Part shown: piece by piece, positions 1 through 7,929 of the stretch | Position numbering within the stretch: the first letter of the stretch is position 1 | How the letters are laid out: every line of letters begins with the position of its first letter | Assembly (NCBI RefSeq): GCF_000336935.1 | Contig: NZ_AOME01000054.1 | Coordinates: forward strand, 69,628 to 106,768 | DNA: 37,141 nucleotides | Origin: Halococcus salifodinae DSM 8989 | Lineage (GTDB): Archaea > Halobacteriota > Halobacteria > Halobacteriales > Halococcaceae | Reading direction: 5' to 3' | The notes under the pieces: generated by a model | Told to the model about the DNA's origin: nothing | Databases searched by the model: none | The model's input: the letters and a program-made list of their open reading frames with translations, nothing else | Program-made: the position numbers and the translations under genes

Positions 1-10
1 AGTCTTCCGG

Positions 11-140
11 TGGACTAAAAACACCCGTTCACTCGCGCCTGCGGCGCTCGTTCACGGTAGGTCTGCTGGCGCTTGCCGCCACCGCACAGCACCGCCCGAG
101 CCCTCACTCCCTTCGGTCGTTCGCCCTCGATCCACCAAGG
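11..140. repeat. Intergenic repeat, copy A
   Basis: Non-coding DNA at the left edge. Bases 11-27 (TGGACTAAAAACACCCG) recur exactly at 1905-1921. Bases 78-140 match 1966-2028 over 63 nt with about 7 differences by eye and no gaps. No plausible gene was seen; the ORFs here are arginine/serine-rich shadows. It lies just past the stop codon of the DUF555 gene. Confidence 0.7.
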
Positions 141-164
141 TCCGCACCGCCGCCGCACAGCGCG

Positions 165-521
165 CTACTCGTCTTCCGGATCGTGTTCGATGGTCTCGAC
201 GATGTCGAGCGGGACGTCCCGGAGCGCGCCGCCGACCTCGCTTTTCGCGATCCGCTGGGCGTGCTCGCGGCCGTCGGCGTTGAAGATCTCGATTTCGAGG
301 ACGAGACCGACGATCGCGGTACCGGCTGCGACGAACGCCGAATCGAACGGCTCGCCGCAGGCCGGACAGCCGGTCGCACCGACATCGACCTCGACGTAGG
401 ATTTGTCGCGCTCGTTGAGTCGCTTGCCGGCCTCGCTGACCGCGACCCCGATCGCGTCGTCGACGTCATCGACGTCTCGGACCAACCACGCCGCCTCCAG
501 CGCCACGAGATAATCGCTCAT
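165..521 (-). CDS. DUF555 (UPF0212) family protein
   Basis: A small acidic protein of about 118 residues, recognised as the archaeal DUF555/UPF0212 family from the opening SDYLVALEAAWLVRDV, the following AVSEAGKRLN and the block GCPACGEPFDSAFVAA. The CPxC pair near the middle could bind a metal, but the family has no established function that I know of. The start is taken at the ATG that gives MSDY. An in-frame ATG three codons upstream (first base 530, MGGMSDY) is possible, and the GGGAGGT between the two would sit too close to the second ATG to be a good ribosome-binding site. It is transcribed away from the small ORF at 816 and psmB. Family assignment is firm; the role is unknown. Confidence 0.85.
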   Translation of the reverse strand: MSDYLVALEAAWLVRDVDDVDDAIGVAVSEAGKRLNERDKSYVEVDVGATGCPACGEPFDSAFVAAGTAIVGLVLEIEIFNADGREHAQRIAKSEVGGALRDVPLDIVETIEHDPEDE

Positions 522-780
522 ACCTCCCATCTGCCCCGGGGCGTGACGTGCCTTGCGGTTCCGTCGCCGGCCATGACGATCCGATTCGACGTGATCGTCC
601 CGGCGCGCACGTGAACGCGATGCGTTCCATAAGTTATCGCGACGACAGCAGTGATCTACCCCGGCGATTCGGATCGTACACCATCGAGGTCAAGTGAACT
701 TGCGATACGATCAAAAATAGTTGAATCGCACGACAGCGGCGGTGTACTCTCGATACGAGCGGTCCAGCGACTCGAAATAG

Positions 781-788
781 TTATATAG
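781..788 (+). promoter_or_regulatory. TATA box for the small ORF at 816
   Basis: TTATATAG centred about 31 nt before the ATG at 816, in an AT-rich patch of otherwise GC-rich DNA. The spacing predicts a transcript starting within a few bases of the ATG. The rest of 522-780 holds no gene that I can support. Confidence 0.6.
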
Positions 789-815
789 GTCTCTGTCGGC
801 CCCTCGGATGACGCC

Positions 816-989
816 ATGATCGAACGGCTGCGCCGCACGACCCTGTTCGCCGCCTACCAGGCCGCCCTCGCGCTCGGCATCGTCACCTTCCCGCTCGCGC
901 TGCTCACCGAGCGAGCTGGAATGTCTCTCCCGGTCGATACCCTCGTCGAACGGCTCGGCGAGGCCCACGAGCGCGCGATCGACGGGTAG
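816..989 (+). CDS. Small single-helix membrane protein, unknown
   Basis: A 57-codon ORF too short for most gene finders. It opens MIERLRRTTLFAAYQAALAL, a basic start running into about 20 hydrophobic residues (to LLTERAG) that could form one membrane helix. An acidic/amphipathic tail (LVERLGEAHERAIDG) follows. A good TATA box sits about 31 nt upstream and psmB starts 80 nt downstream on the same strand, so it may be expressed next to psmB, which has its own promoter. I do not recognise a named family. The clean TATA-to-ATG spacing and hydrophobic pattern support a real gene, but its function is unknown. Confidence 0.6.
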   Translation: MIERLRRTTLFAAYQAALALGIVTFPLALLTERAGMSLPVDTLVERLGEAHERAIDG

Positions 990-1040
990 CACCACTCGAT
1001 TCTTCGACTCGAATCGGCAATCCGAGTGTGAAAGACTGGC

Positions 1041-1046
1041 TTTATC
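1041..1046 (+). promoter_or_regulatory. TATA box of psmB
   Basis: TTTATC centred about 26 nt before the ATG at 1070. It supports a leaderless psmB transcript and argues against the upstream GTG at 1028, which lies before the box. Confidence 0.6.
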
Positions 1047-1069
1047 AGCATCCGGGCCGAACGAGGCGT

Positions 1070-1783
1070 ATGCCTCAGCTTCCCGACGGCCAGAACCTCT
1101 CTCAGCCCGATTTGCAGCCATCGGAGGACGTCTACGGCCCGGAGCTCGGCACGCTCCCCGAGCCAGAGATGGACAAAGGAGAGATGACGAAGACGGGCAC
1201 GACCACCGTTGGCCTCACGACCAGCGAGGGTGTCGTGCTCGCCACCGACCGCCGCGCGAGCGCCGGCAACATGGTCGCGAGCAAGCAGGCCGAGAAGATC
1301 GCGGAGATCCACCCTCGCGGGGCGCTCACGATCTCGGGCGCGGTCAGCGCGGCCCAAGCACTCATCAGCAACCTGAAGGCGGAGGTCGATCTCTACGAGG
1401 CGCGCCGCGGCGAGGAGATGAGCATGCAGGCGCTCTCGACACTCACGGGCAACTTCCTCCGCAGCGGGGCCTTCTTCATCGTCCAGCCGGTGCTCGGCGG
1501 CGTCGACGACGAGGGCAGTCACATCTACCGGATCGACATCGGTGGCAGCGTGATGGAGGAGGACTACGCCGTGAGTGGCTCTGGATCGCCGTTCGCACTC
1601 GGGGTGCTCGAACAAGAGTACGACGACGGCCTGAGCATGGACGAGGCCGAGACGGTCGCCGCCCGCGCCGTCAAAAGTGCAGTCGAGCGTGACACCGCCA
1701 GCGGCAACGGGATCACCCTCTCGGAAGTCACCGAGGAGGGCGTCACGATCGAGAACTACGATAGCATCGAGCAGGTACTCTAA
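1070..1783 (+). CDS. psmB: Proteasome beta subunit
   Basis: Catalytic beta subunit of the archaeal 20S proteasome, which degrades proteins inside the four-ring barrel. The 237-residue precursor has an acidic propeptide of about 43 residues, then the processing site KTG|TTTVG. The mature N-terminal Thr44 is the nucleophile. Asp60 (in ATDRRAS) and Lys76 (in AEKIAEI) fall at the mature D17 and K33 positions of the active site, so the enzyme looks competent. The start at 1070 follows from the TATA box at 1041-1046. An in-frame GTG at 1028 would add 14 basic residues and lies upstream of the promoter. The alpha subunits and PAN ATPase are not in this window. A T6 run follows the stop codon. Confidence 0.95.
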   Translation: MPQLPDGQNLSQPDLQPSEDVYGPELGTLPEPEMDKGEMTKTGTTTVGLTTSEGVVLATDRRASAGNMVASKQAEKIAEIHPRGALTISGAVSAAQALISNLKAEVDLYEARRGEEMSMQALSTLTGNFLRSGAFFIVQPVLGGVDDEGSHIYRIDIGGSVMEEDYAVSGSGSPFALGVLEQEYDDGLSMDEAETVAARAVKSAVERDTASGNGITLSEVTEEGVTIENYDSIEQVL

Positions 1784-1792
1784 GACACCCAC

Positions 1793-1798
1793 TTTTTT
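1793..1798 (+). terminator. T-run terminator after psmB
   Basis: Six consecutive T about 10 nt after the psmB stop codon. Oligo-T on the non-template strand is the usual archaeal intrinsic termination signal. No stem is required or seen. Confidence 0.55.
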
Positions 1799-1800
1799 AC

Positions 1801-2199
1801 TGCGAGGGGTCGCCTGCGGCGACCCCCGTCTGCTCACGGGCGCTTCGCGCCCGTTCGCACGGCCAGCGGGACGGCTCCGCCGTCCCGCTCGGCTTGCAAA
1901 AACCTGGACTAAAAACACCCGCTCGTTCACTCCGTTCACTCGCGGAAGAATTACTGGTACTTTCTGCCACCACACAGCACCGCGCGAACCCTCTCTCCCG
2001 TCGCTCGTTCGCCCTCGATCCACCGAGGCCCGCTACTGCACCGTACCGCCGCCGCACCGCCGAAGCCCTCGGTCACTCGCTGCGCTTGTGACCTCGCCCT
2101 TCATCCGCCAGGCACCGCAACCGCGCCGCTACCGCAGCCGCTCCGCAACCGCGCCGCTACGCACGGAAGCCTGATACGCACCCCCGTACAACCCCGCTC
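1801..2199. repeat. Palindrome-rich spacer with intergenic repeat copy B
   Basis: About 400 nt without a gene. At 1805-1888 lie three short perfect palindromes with tiny loops: GGGTCGCC/GGCGACCC, ACGGGCGC/GCGCCCGT and GCGGGACGG/CCGTCCCGC. They are followed by copy B of the left-edge repeat (1905-1921 and 1966-2028). Bases 2100-2165 contain a short near-tandem repeat (CGCTACCGCAGCCGCT-type). ORFs through here are low-complexity Arg/Ser/Pro shadows. The promoter of the DUF5799 gene should lie near 2165-2180, but no strong TATA box is visible. Confidence 0.65.
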
Positions 2200-2652
2200 A
2201 TGAGCGACCGCGAGTGGAGCGACAGGATCGCTGGCGATCGGATGGCTGTCGACCAGGAGTTCGCCTCGACCGTCGAGAACTCCCAGTTCTCCCGCCAGCA
2301 GTGGGGACTCATCATGACCGCCGTCGAGTTCGAGGTCGAAGGGTCGGCAGGGGGCGAAGATCGTCTCGTCGCGAACACTGACAATCTCCCACACATCATG
2401 CCCGAGCTCGACAACGTCGGCGGTGGCATGGGCGGAATGGGTGCAATGAGCGGCGAGGGATCGGGCGGAAATGACGATGGTGGGGTCTTCGGCTCGATCA
2501 AGAACGCGCTCGGGATGGGCGGCGACGGCGGCACCGATCAGAAGCGGATCGACGACGCCGAGCGACTGACCCAACGCTACGCCGACGAACTCCAGCAACG
2601 CCTCGAAGACCGAGGCAAGTGGGACGACATCCGCGCGAGCGCGGGAAATTAG
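2200..2652 (+). CDS. DUF5799 family haloarchaeal protein
   Basis: An acidic cytoplasmic protein of 150 residues. The N-terminal half (WSDRIAGDRMAVDQEF, then FSRQQWGLIMTAVEFEVEG and LPHIMPELDNVGGGMGGMG) matches what I recall of the haloarchaeal family DUF5799. A glycine/methionine-rich linker at about 68-108 joins a C-terminal helical stretch with many charged residues (KRIDDAERLTQRYADELQQ). No signal peptide or membrane segment was seen. Its stop overlaps the stop of the convergent gene at 2649-2795 by 4 nt. Function unknown. Confidence 0.8.
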   Translation: MSDREWSDRIAGDRMAVDQEFASTVENSQFSRQQWGLIMTAVEFEVEGSAGGEDRLVANTDNLPHIMPELDNVGGGMGGMGAMSGEGSGGNDDGGVFGSIKNALGMGGDGGTDQKRIDDAERLTQRYADELQQRLEDRGKWDDIRASAGN

Positions 2653-2795
2653 GGACTGCCACCGCGAAACAGCGTTCGCTCCTCGGTCTCGTAGATGTTG
2701 ATGAGTTCGGTCACGATCTCGTCGTAGGACTCCTCGTCGACTCGAAGCCGATCGAGTCGGTCGGCGGTGTCCTCGTCGAGATGGACATCAGGCAT
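2649..2795 (-). CDS. Small VapB-like haloarchaeal protein
   Basis: A 48-codon ORF opening MPDVHLDEDTADRLDRLRVD and continuing ESYDEIVTELINIYETEERT. The pattern of a short strand (VHLDEDT), a helix (ADRLDRLR) and a second helix (SYDEIVTELINIY) is that of small antitoxin-like or ribbon-helix-helix-like haloarchaeal proteins (DUF7557 type). No toxin gene is adjacent, so it would be an orphan. It converges on the DUF5799 gene with a 4-nt overlap of stop codons. An AT-rich box (TTAA at about 2823-2826) lies about 30 nt upstream of the ATG. Coding status is likely; DNA or toxin binding is inference. Confidence 0.65.
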   Translation of the reverse strand: MPDVHLDEDTADRLDRLRVDEESYDEIVTELINIYETEERTLFRGGSP

Positions 2796-2842
2796 GGCAA
2801 ACGGCCCAACGCACGCGAGGCGCTTAACTGCGGCGGCCGTGC

Positions 2843-3817
2843 TCAGAGCCGGTCGACGATCGACCGTTCGACGTCCTCGGTCGTCGCGTCGCCACCGAGA
2901 TCCGGCGTCCGGGGTCCGTCCGCGAGCACCTCCAGCACGGCCCCGCGCACGCGCTCGCCCGCAGCGTCGTAGCCGAGATACTCACAGCACATTGCGGCGC
3001 TCAACACCGTCGCGACGGGGTTGGCGACTCCCTCGCCCGCGATGTCGGGCGCAGTACCGTGAACGGGTTCGAACAGCGCGCGGTCGGGGCCGACGTTCGC
3101 GCTCGGAAGCAGTCCCAGCCCGCCGACCAGCCCGGCCGCGAGATCGGAAAGCACGTCGCCCGCGAGGTTCGGACAGATCACGACCCCGTAATCGGAGGGA
3201 TCCATCACGAGATGCATCGCGAGGGCGTCCATCAGAGCCGTCTCGTAGTCGGCCCCGCGTTCGTCGGCGACCGCCGCGACGCCGTCGAGAAACAGGCCAT
3301 CGGTACGGCGCATGACGTTCGCCTTGTGTGCGATGGTCACGTCGTACCCGTTCTCGGCAGCGTAGTCGAAGCCGAACTCCGCAATTCGTTGCGAGGCCGC
3401 GTCCGTCGTCACGCGCGTGAGCGTCCGAACGCTCTCGGTGATCTCGCTCTCGATGCCCGCGTAGACGCCCTCGGTGTTCTCCCGAACGAACACGAGGTCG
3501 GTCTCGGGGTGGAGCGCGTCGACACCCGGGTAGGCACGCGCGGGGCGGACGTTCGCGAACGACCCGACCGCTTCACGGAGCGGGAGGATCACGTCGGCGG
3601 CAGTCTCGCCCGCTGCGCCGAACAGCGTCGCATCGGCCGCCGCGGCCAGCTCTCGAGTCTCCTCGGGAAGCGCACTGCCGGTCTGGGCGCGTGTCTCGTC
3701 ACCCGCTTCGGCGTACTCGAACACGAAGTCGCCGACCGCATCGAGCACTTTCACCGCGACCGGGACGACCTCCTTGCCGATCCCATCGCCGGGGATCACC
3801 GCGATCCGATCAGTCAT
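2843..3817 (-). CDS. leuB: 3-isopropylmalate dehydrogenase
   Basis: Oxidises and decarboxylates 3-isopropylmalate to 2-oxoisocaproate with NAD+, the last leucine-specific step before transamination. The 324-residue protein starts [19 protein letters not shown], the usual N-terminus of the isopropylmalate/isocitrate dehydrogenase family. It carries the family signature [19 protein letters not shown] and the substrate/metal region [17 protein letters not shown]. The start at 3817 is chosen on homology; the reading frame stays open for 27 more codons, but that part is basic and overlaps leuD. Its ATG overlaps the end of leuD by 8 nt, so it is the last gene of the ilv-leu unit and probably translationally coupled. 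Confidence 0.93.
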   Translation of the reverse strand: MTDRIAVIPGDGIGKEVVPVAVKVLDAVGDFVFEYAEAGDETRAQTGSALPEETRELAAAADATLFGAAGETAADVILPLREAVGSFANVRPARAYPGVDALHPETDLVFVRENTEGVYAGIESEITESVRTLTRVTTDAASQRIAEFGFDYAAENGYDVTIAHKANVMRRTDGLFLDGVAAVADERGADYETALMDALAMHLVMDPSDYGVVICPNLAGDVLSDLAAGLVGGLGLLPSANVGPDRALFEPVHGTAPDIAGEGVANPVATVLSAAMCCEYLGYDAAGERVRGAVLEVLADGPRTPDLGGDATTEDVERSIVDRL

Positions 3818-4469
3818 CGACGTAGGGGAGCGCCTGTGCAGTCTCGTCCACGACACCCGCGTTCGATCGCATGAGTGCGGTCGTGTCCCACTCGCCATCG
3901 ACGAGCGCCGTGCGCTGGGCGTCGTCGACCGCGACGTCGATCTCGCGATCGCCGTAGCGCACCGTCTCGGCGGCCACGTCGACGTCGATCGCCGTGTCGG
4001 GGTTGTTCTCGATGAATTCTTGAAGATCGGCGACCGCCTCCGCGTCGGTGGTCACGGTCGGAATGCCGAGCGCGAGGCAGTTGCCCGCGAAGATCTCGGC
4101 GAACGACTCGCCGACCAGCGCGTCGATCCCCCAACGCTGGAGCGCCTGTGGGGCGTGCTCGCGCGAGGAGCCACAGCCGAAGTTGGCGTTGACCGCCATC
4201 ACCGACGCCTCCTGAAAGCGCTCCTCGTTCATCGGGTGGTCCTTCGGTTCGTCATCGTCGTCGAAGCGCTGATCGAAGAACGCGAACTGGCCCAGCCCGT
4301 CGAACGTCACGACCTTCATGAACCGCGCCGGGATGATCTGGTCGGTGTCGATGTCGTTGCCCCGGATCGGGACGCCCGTTCCCGAGACGTGCTCGACGGT
4401 TTCGACGGGGCCGTCCCCGCCGTCAGCGTCGGCGTCCGCAACACCACCGTCGGCATCGCCAGCGCTCAT
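3810..4469 (-). CDS. leuD: 3-isopropylmalate dehydratase small subunit
   Basis: Small (swivel-domain) subunit of isopropylmalate isomerase, which pairs with LeuC to interconvert 2- and 3-isopropylmalate. Recognisable blocks are [16 protein letters not shown] near residue 38, [15 protein letters not shown] in the middle and the C-terminal [11 protein letters not shown]. At 219 residues it has an extra Asp/Gly/Ala-rich leader of about 22 residues ([18 protein letters not shown]), which looks disordered. Its ATG overlaps the leuC stop by 4 nt (ATGA), and its own end overlaps leuB. Confidence 0.93.
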   Translation of the reverse strand: MSAGDADGGVADADADGGDGPVETVEHVSGTGVPIRGNDIDTDQIIPARFMKVVTFDGLGQFAFFDQRFDDDDEPKDHPMNEERFQEASVMAVNANFGCGSSREHAPQALQRWGIDALVGESFAEIFAGNCLALGIPTVTTDAEAVADLQEFIENNPDTAIDVDVAAETVRYGDREIDVAVDDAQRTALVDGEWDTTALMRSNAGVVDETAQALPYVDD

Positions 4470-5893
4470 GCGGTAGGCACCTCCCGTTCCTCGATCTCAC
4501 AAACATCCGTGACCGTCCCTTTCAGGGCTGCTGCGGCCACCATCCGCGGGTTCATCAGGACTGTGCGGCCGTCCTTCGATCCCTGGCGACCCACGAAGTT
4601 CCGGTTCGACGACGAGGCACACGCCTCGTCGCCCTCCAGTTGATCCTCGTTCATGCCGAGACACATCGAGCAGCCCGCGTTGCGCCACTCGAAGCCCGCC
4701 TCGGTGAACACGTCCTGTAGCCCTTCTTCTTCGGCAGTCGCTTGGACGCGCTGGCTCCCGGGGACCACCATCGCACGCACGTCGGGGTGGACCTCGCGAC
4801 CGGTTACGATCCGCGCCGCGCGGCGCAGATCGGTCAGGCGGGCGTTGGTACACGATCCGAGGAAGGCCACGTCGACCTCGTACCCGTCCATCCGGTCGCC
4901 TGGCTCGACGCGCATGTGCTCTTGGGCGCGTCGTGCGGTGTCGCGCTCGCTCTCGGGGAGGTCCTCGGGCGCGGGGATCGGTTCCGAAATTCCGATTCCC
5001 TGGCCGGGCGTCGTTCCCCACGTCACCATCGGTTCGAGCGCGCCGCCGTCGATCGTCACGACGTCGTCGTACTCGGCATCGCTCTCTGAGCGGATCGACT
5101 CCCAGTAGGGCTTCAGCCGCTCGAATTTCTCGGGGTCGTCGGCGAAGGCGTCGGTCTCACTAAGCCAGTCGTATGTCGTCGCGTCGGGGTTGACGTACCC
5201 CGCTCGCGCGCCACCCTCGATCGACATATTGCAGATCGACATACGCCCCTCCATCCCGAGTGATTCGATCGCGTCGCCAGCGTACTCGTAGACGTAGCCG
5301 ACGCCGCCGTCAGTACCCAGCTTACGGATGATCGCGAGGATCACGTCCTTGGCCTCGACACCCGCACCGAGTTCGCCGGTGATCTCGATCTTGCGGACCT
5401 GCTGTTTCTCCATTGCGATCGAGCCCGTGGCGAGCACGTCCCTGATCTGGGAGGTCCCGATACCGAACGCGAGCGCGCCGAACGCGCCGTGAGTCGCGGT
5501 GTGGGAATCGCCACAGACCACCGTCATCCCCGGTTGGGTCAGCCCCTGCTCCGGGCCGACGACGTGGACGATGCCCTGGTCGCCCGTGGTGGGATCTGAG
5601 AAGTCGATCCCGGCCTCGCGGACGTTTTCCTCCAGCTCGCTCATCATCTCTTCGGCAGCGTCGTCGCCGTAGGGCCGAGACTGGTCGGCCGTCGGGACGA
5701 TGTGGTCGACCGTCGCGTGGGTGTGCTCCGGATAGGCGACTTCCAGATCGCGCTCGCGCAGCATCCCGAACGCCTGGGGGCTCGTCACCTCGTGGATGAG
5801 GTGGAGCCCCACGAACAGCTGGGTCTGGCCGGTTGGGAGTTCCGTGACCGCGTGGCGATCCCAGACCTTGTCGTAGAGGGTGCGATCGCTCAT
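4466..5893 (-). CDS. leuC: 3-isopropylmalate dehydratase large subunit
   Basis: Aconitase-family large subunit carrying the [4Fe-4S] cluster for isopropylmalate isomerisation. The three cluster cysteines are visible: one in [13 protein letters not shown] and two in [14 protein letters not shown]. Other aconitase landmarks include the opening [25 protein letters not shown] and [17 protein letters not shown]. At 475 residues it has normal length for the family. The ATG overlaps the stop of the unknown gene upstream by 4 nt, and its stop overlaps leuD by 4 nt, so it sits inside a tightly packed operon. Confidence 0.95.
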   Translation of the reverse strand: MSDRTLYDKVWDRHAVTELPTGQTQLFVGLHLIHEVTSPQAFGMLRERDLEVAYPEHTHATVDHIVPTADQSRPYGDDAAEEMMSELEENVREAGIDFSDPTTGDQGIVHVVGPEQGLTQPGMTVVCGDSHTATHGAFGALAFGIGTSQIRDVLATGSIAMEKQQVRKIEITGELGAGVEAKDVILAIIRKLGTDGGVGYVYEYAGDAIESLGMEGRMSICNMSIEGGARAGYVNPDATTYDWLSETDAFADDPEKFERLKPYWESIRSESDAEYDDVVTIDGGALEPMVTWGTTPGQGIGISEPIPAPEDLPESERDTARRAQEHMRVEPGDRMDGYEVDVAFLGSCTNARLTDLRRAARIVTGREVHPDVRAMVVPGSQRVQATAEEEGLQDVFTEAGFEWRNAGCSMCLGMNEDQLEGDEACASSSNRNFVGRQGSKDGRTVLMNPRMVAAAALKGTVTDVCEIEEREVPTA

Positions 5894-6264
5894 CGATCGT
5901 CGTCGCGACCCTCGCGGCCGCGCTCGAAGACCGGGTTCGCCTCGGTCTCGCTCGGCGGCTCGTGATCGACGTCCTCCATGCGATCATCCGTCTCGTCGTC
6001 GGCGTCTTCGGCCGCGTCGTCCGCGGCCCGCTCCGCGTCCGGCTTACTTCCGGCAGACGTCCCGTCTGCCGTCGTTCGAGAATCACCGTTTCTCTCACCG
6101 CCGTCCGCCGCCACCGTCGGGCCGCGTGCAAAGACCACGCGCTCGCCGAACGGCCGGCCGGTCTGCGGGTTAGTGTGGCTCACGTCGTTCATCGTTCGGT
6201 TCGTCGCGTCCGTCGTCTGCCGTGTCGTTTCGTTCGTCATCGGTCGTGTCGCGTTCTCAGTCAT
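5890..6264 (-). CDS. Unknown acidic protein inside the ilv-leu operon
   Basis: An ORF of up to 124 residues between ilvC and leuC, overlapping ilvC by 8 nt and leuC by 4 nt, so it is almost certainly translated with them. The only block that looks conserved is [20 protein letters not shown] followed by ARGP. The rest is Thr/Asn-rich at the start ([19 protein letters not shown]) and a long acidic, probably disordered tail rich in Asp, Glu and Arg. The start at 6264 is chosen because the ATG overlaps the ilvC stop; ATGs at 6240 and 6192 (MNDVSHTN) are alternatives, and the last may be the conserved start. No enzyme motif is seen. From memory a hypothetical gene occurs at this place in other haloarchaeal clusters, but I cannot confirm that here. 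Confidence 0.7.
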   Translation of the reverse strand: MTENATRPMTNETTRQTTDATNRTMNDVSHTNPQTGRPFGERVVFARGPTVAADGGERNGDSRTTADGTSAGSKPDAERAADDAAEDADDETDDRMEDVDHEPPSETEANPVFERGREGRDDDR

Positions 6265-7306
6265 CTGCTTGGACTCGCTCTGCGTCGGCTTCTTCCTCGC
6301 TCGATTCGGTGTCCTCGGCCCACGCGAACAGGTCGCGCAGGCGCTCGCCCACGTCCTCGATCTCGTGGTTCTTCTCGGCCTGCCGGAGCTGGCGGTAGGC
6401 GGGTCGGTTGGCCTGGTTTTCGGCGATCCACTCGCGGGCGAACGCACCGTTCTGGACGTCTTCGAGAACGTTCTCCATGTTCGCGCGGGCGTGCTCGTCG
6501 ACCACGACGTCGCCCTTGGTGAGACCGCCGTACTCGGCCGTATCAGAGACCGAATCCCACATCTCGCCCAGCCCACCTTCGTACATCAGATCGACGATGA
6601 GCTTCATCTCGTTGAGACACTCGAAGTACGCCATCTCGGGGCTGTATCCAGCATCGACGAGCGTCTCGTAGGCCTGCTTGATCAGGCTCGTCACGCCGCC
6701 ACAGAGCACTGCTTGCTCGCCGAACAGGTCGGTCTCGGTCTCCTCGCGGAACGTTGTCTCGACGACCCCCGCGCGGGTGCAGCCGATGGCCTGGGCGTAC
6801 GCGAGCGCTTCGTCCTTTGCCTCGCCGGTCGCATCCTGATAAACCGCGAGCAGACCTGGCGTCCCCTGATCGTTCTCGTAGTTGCGCCGGACGAGGTGGC
6901 CCGGGCTCTTCGGGGCGATCATCGTCACGTCCACGTCCTCGGGCGGTTCGATCTGCCCGAAGTGGATGTTGAACCCGTGGGCGAACTGGAGGGTGTCGCC
7001 GGCGTCGAGTTCCTCGGTGATGTCGTCGTAGACCGACGGCTGGACGGTGTCGGGGACGAGCATCGAGACGATGTCCGCGCGCGCGGCGGCCTCGACGGGA
7101 GTTTCTACGTCGAGCCCGTCGGCACGGACGGCGTCGCGAGAATTCGAGTCCTCGCGGAGCCCCACAACCACCTCGACCCCGCTCTCGGCGAGATTTTGCG
7201 CGTGGGCGTGGCCCTGGGAGCCGTAGCCCATCACGGCTACTGTCTTCCCGTCGATGGCGGTGCTGTCGGCGTCGTCGTCGTAGTAGATCGTCGCGTGTTC
7301 TGTCAT
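6257..7306 (-). CDS. ilvC: Ketol-acid reductoisomerase
   Basis: Converts acetolactate or acetohydroxybutyrate to the dihydroxy acids of valine and isoleucine synthesis, using NADPH and Mg2+. This is the short class I form (349 residues). The Rossmann motif [20 protein letters not shown] is followed by [15 protein letters not shown], whose Arg and Ser residues suit NADPH. The Mg2+ ligands lie in [13 protein letters not shown] and in [15 protein letters not shown]. The tail is acidic. The ATG at 7306 overlaps the ilvN stop by 4 nt. Translation could extend 15 codons upstream in frame, but homology fits the start [14 protein letters not shown]. Confidence 0.95.
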   Translation of the reverse strand: MTEHATIYYDDDADSTAIDGKTVAVMGYGSQGHAHAQNLAESGVEVVVGLREDSNSRDAVRADGLDVETPVEAAARADIVSMLVPDTVQPSVYDDITEELDAGDTLQFAHGFNIHFGQIEPPEDVDVTMIAPKSPGHLVRRNYENDQGTPGLLAVYQDATGEAKDEALAYAQAIGCTRAGVVETTFREETETDLFGEQAVLCGGVTSLIKQAYETLVDAGYSPEMAYFECLNEMKLIVDLMYEGGLGEMWDSVSDTAEYGGLTKGDVVVDEHARANMENVLEDVQNGAFAREWIAENQANRPAYRQLRQAEKNHEIEDVGERLRDLFAWAEDTESSEEEADAERVQADD

Positions 7307-7929
7307 GATTGGGTTCGTTCGTACCGCTCCTCTTCGGCGTGAGTCGTCCACTCCTCGCCGCGCGCGAGCGCGGTCTGTCCCGTCCGAGCGAGCTCGCGAA
7401 TCCCGAACTGCCGGAAGGCGTCGATCGCGTCGTCGATTTTCTGTTCGTCACCGGTGATCTGGACAGTAACGGTCCGTGGGCCGGCGTCGAGGGTGGTTCC
7501 GTCGTACATCTCGGTGACGGCATGGACCTTGTCGGGCTCCTCGCCGTGGACTTTCAGGACCACGAGCTCCCGGCGCACGGCGTCGTCGCCCAGCTCGCGC
7601 ACCGAGATCACGTTGATCACCTTGTCGAGCTGTTTTTCGACCTGGCGGACGCCGGGTTCTGGCTCCTCGATCACCAGCGTGACCCGGGAGGTCTCGGGGT
7701 TCGTGGTCGTGCCCACGGTCAGGGACTCGATGTTGAACTGCCGGCGCGAGACGAGCCCGGAGATCGTCGCCAGCACGCCCGGCTCGTTCTCGACCAGCGC
7801 CGAGATGACCGTGCGTCGCGACGCGGGCTCGGCCGCGACCGCCGGATCGATCCGGATGCCCTGGGCGTTGCGCCGGCCCGACGGCTGTGGTCGCTCGTCG
7901 GGAGCCGGTCCCTGGAGTCCTTCCGTCAT
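7303..7929 (-). CDS. ilvN: Acetolactate synthase small (regulatory) subunit
   Basis: Regulatory subunit that activates the catalytic IlvB subunit and gives it valine feedback inhibition. The ACT domain is clear near residue 38 ([20 protein letters not shown], then [16 protein letters not shown]), followed by the conserved [17 protein letters not shown] and a C-terminal ACT-like half ([16 protein letters not shown]). At 208 residues it is somewhat longer than bacterial versions because of a charged N-terminal extension of about 35 residues. Its ATG overlaps the ilvB stop and its stop overlaps the ilvC ATG, 4 nt each. Confidence 0.93.
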   Translation of the reverse strand: MTEGLQGPAPDERPQPSGRRNAQGIRIDPAVAAEPASRRTVISALVENEPGVLATISGLVSRRQFNIESLTVGTTTNPETSRVTLVIEEPEPGVRQVEKQLDKVINVISVRELGDDAVRRELVVLKVHGEEPDKVHAVTEMYDGTTLDAGPRTVTVQITGDEQKIDDAIDAFRQFGIRELARTGQTALARGEEWTTHAEEERYERTQS

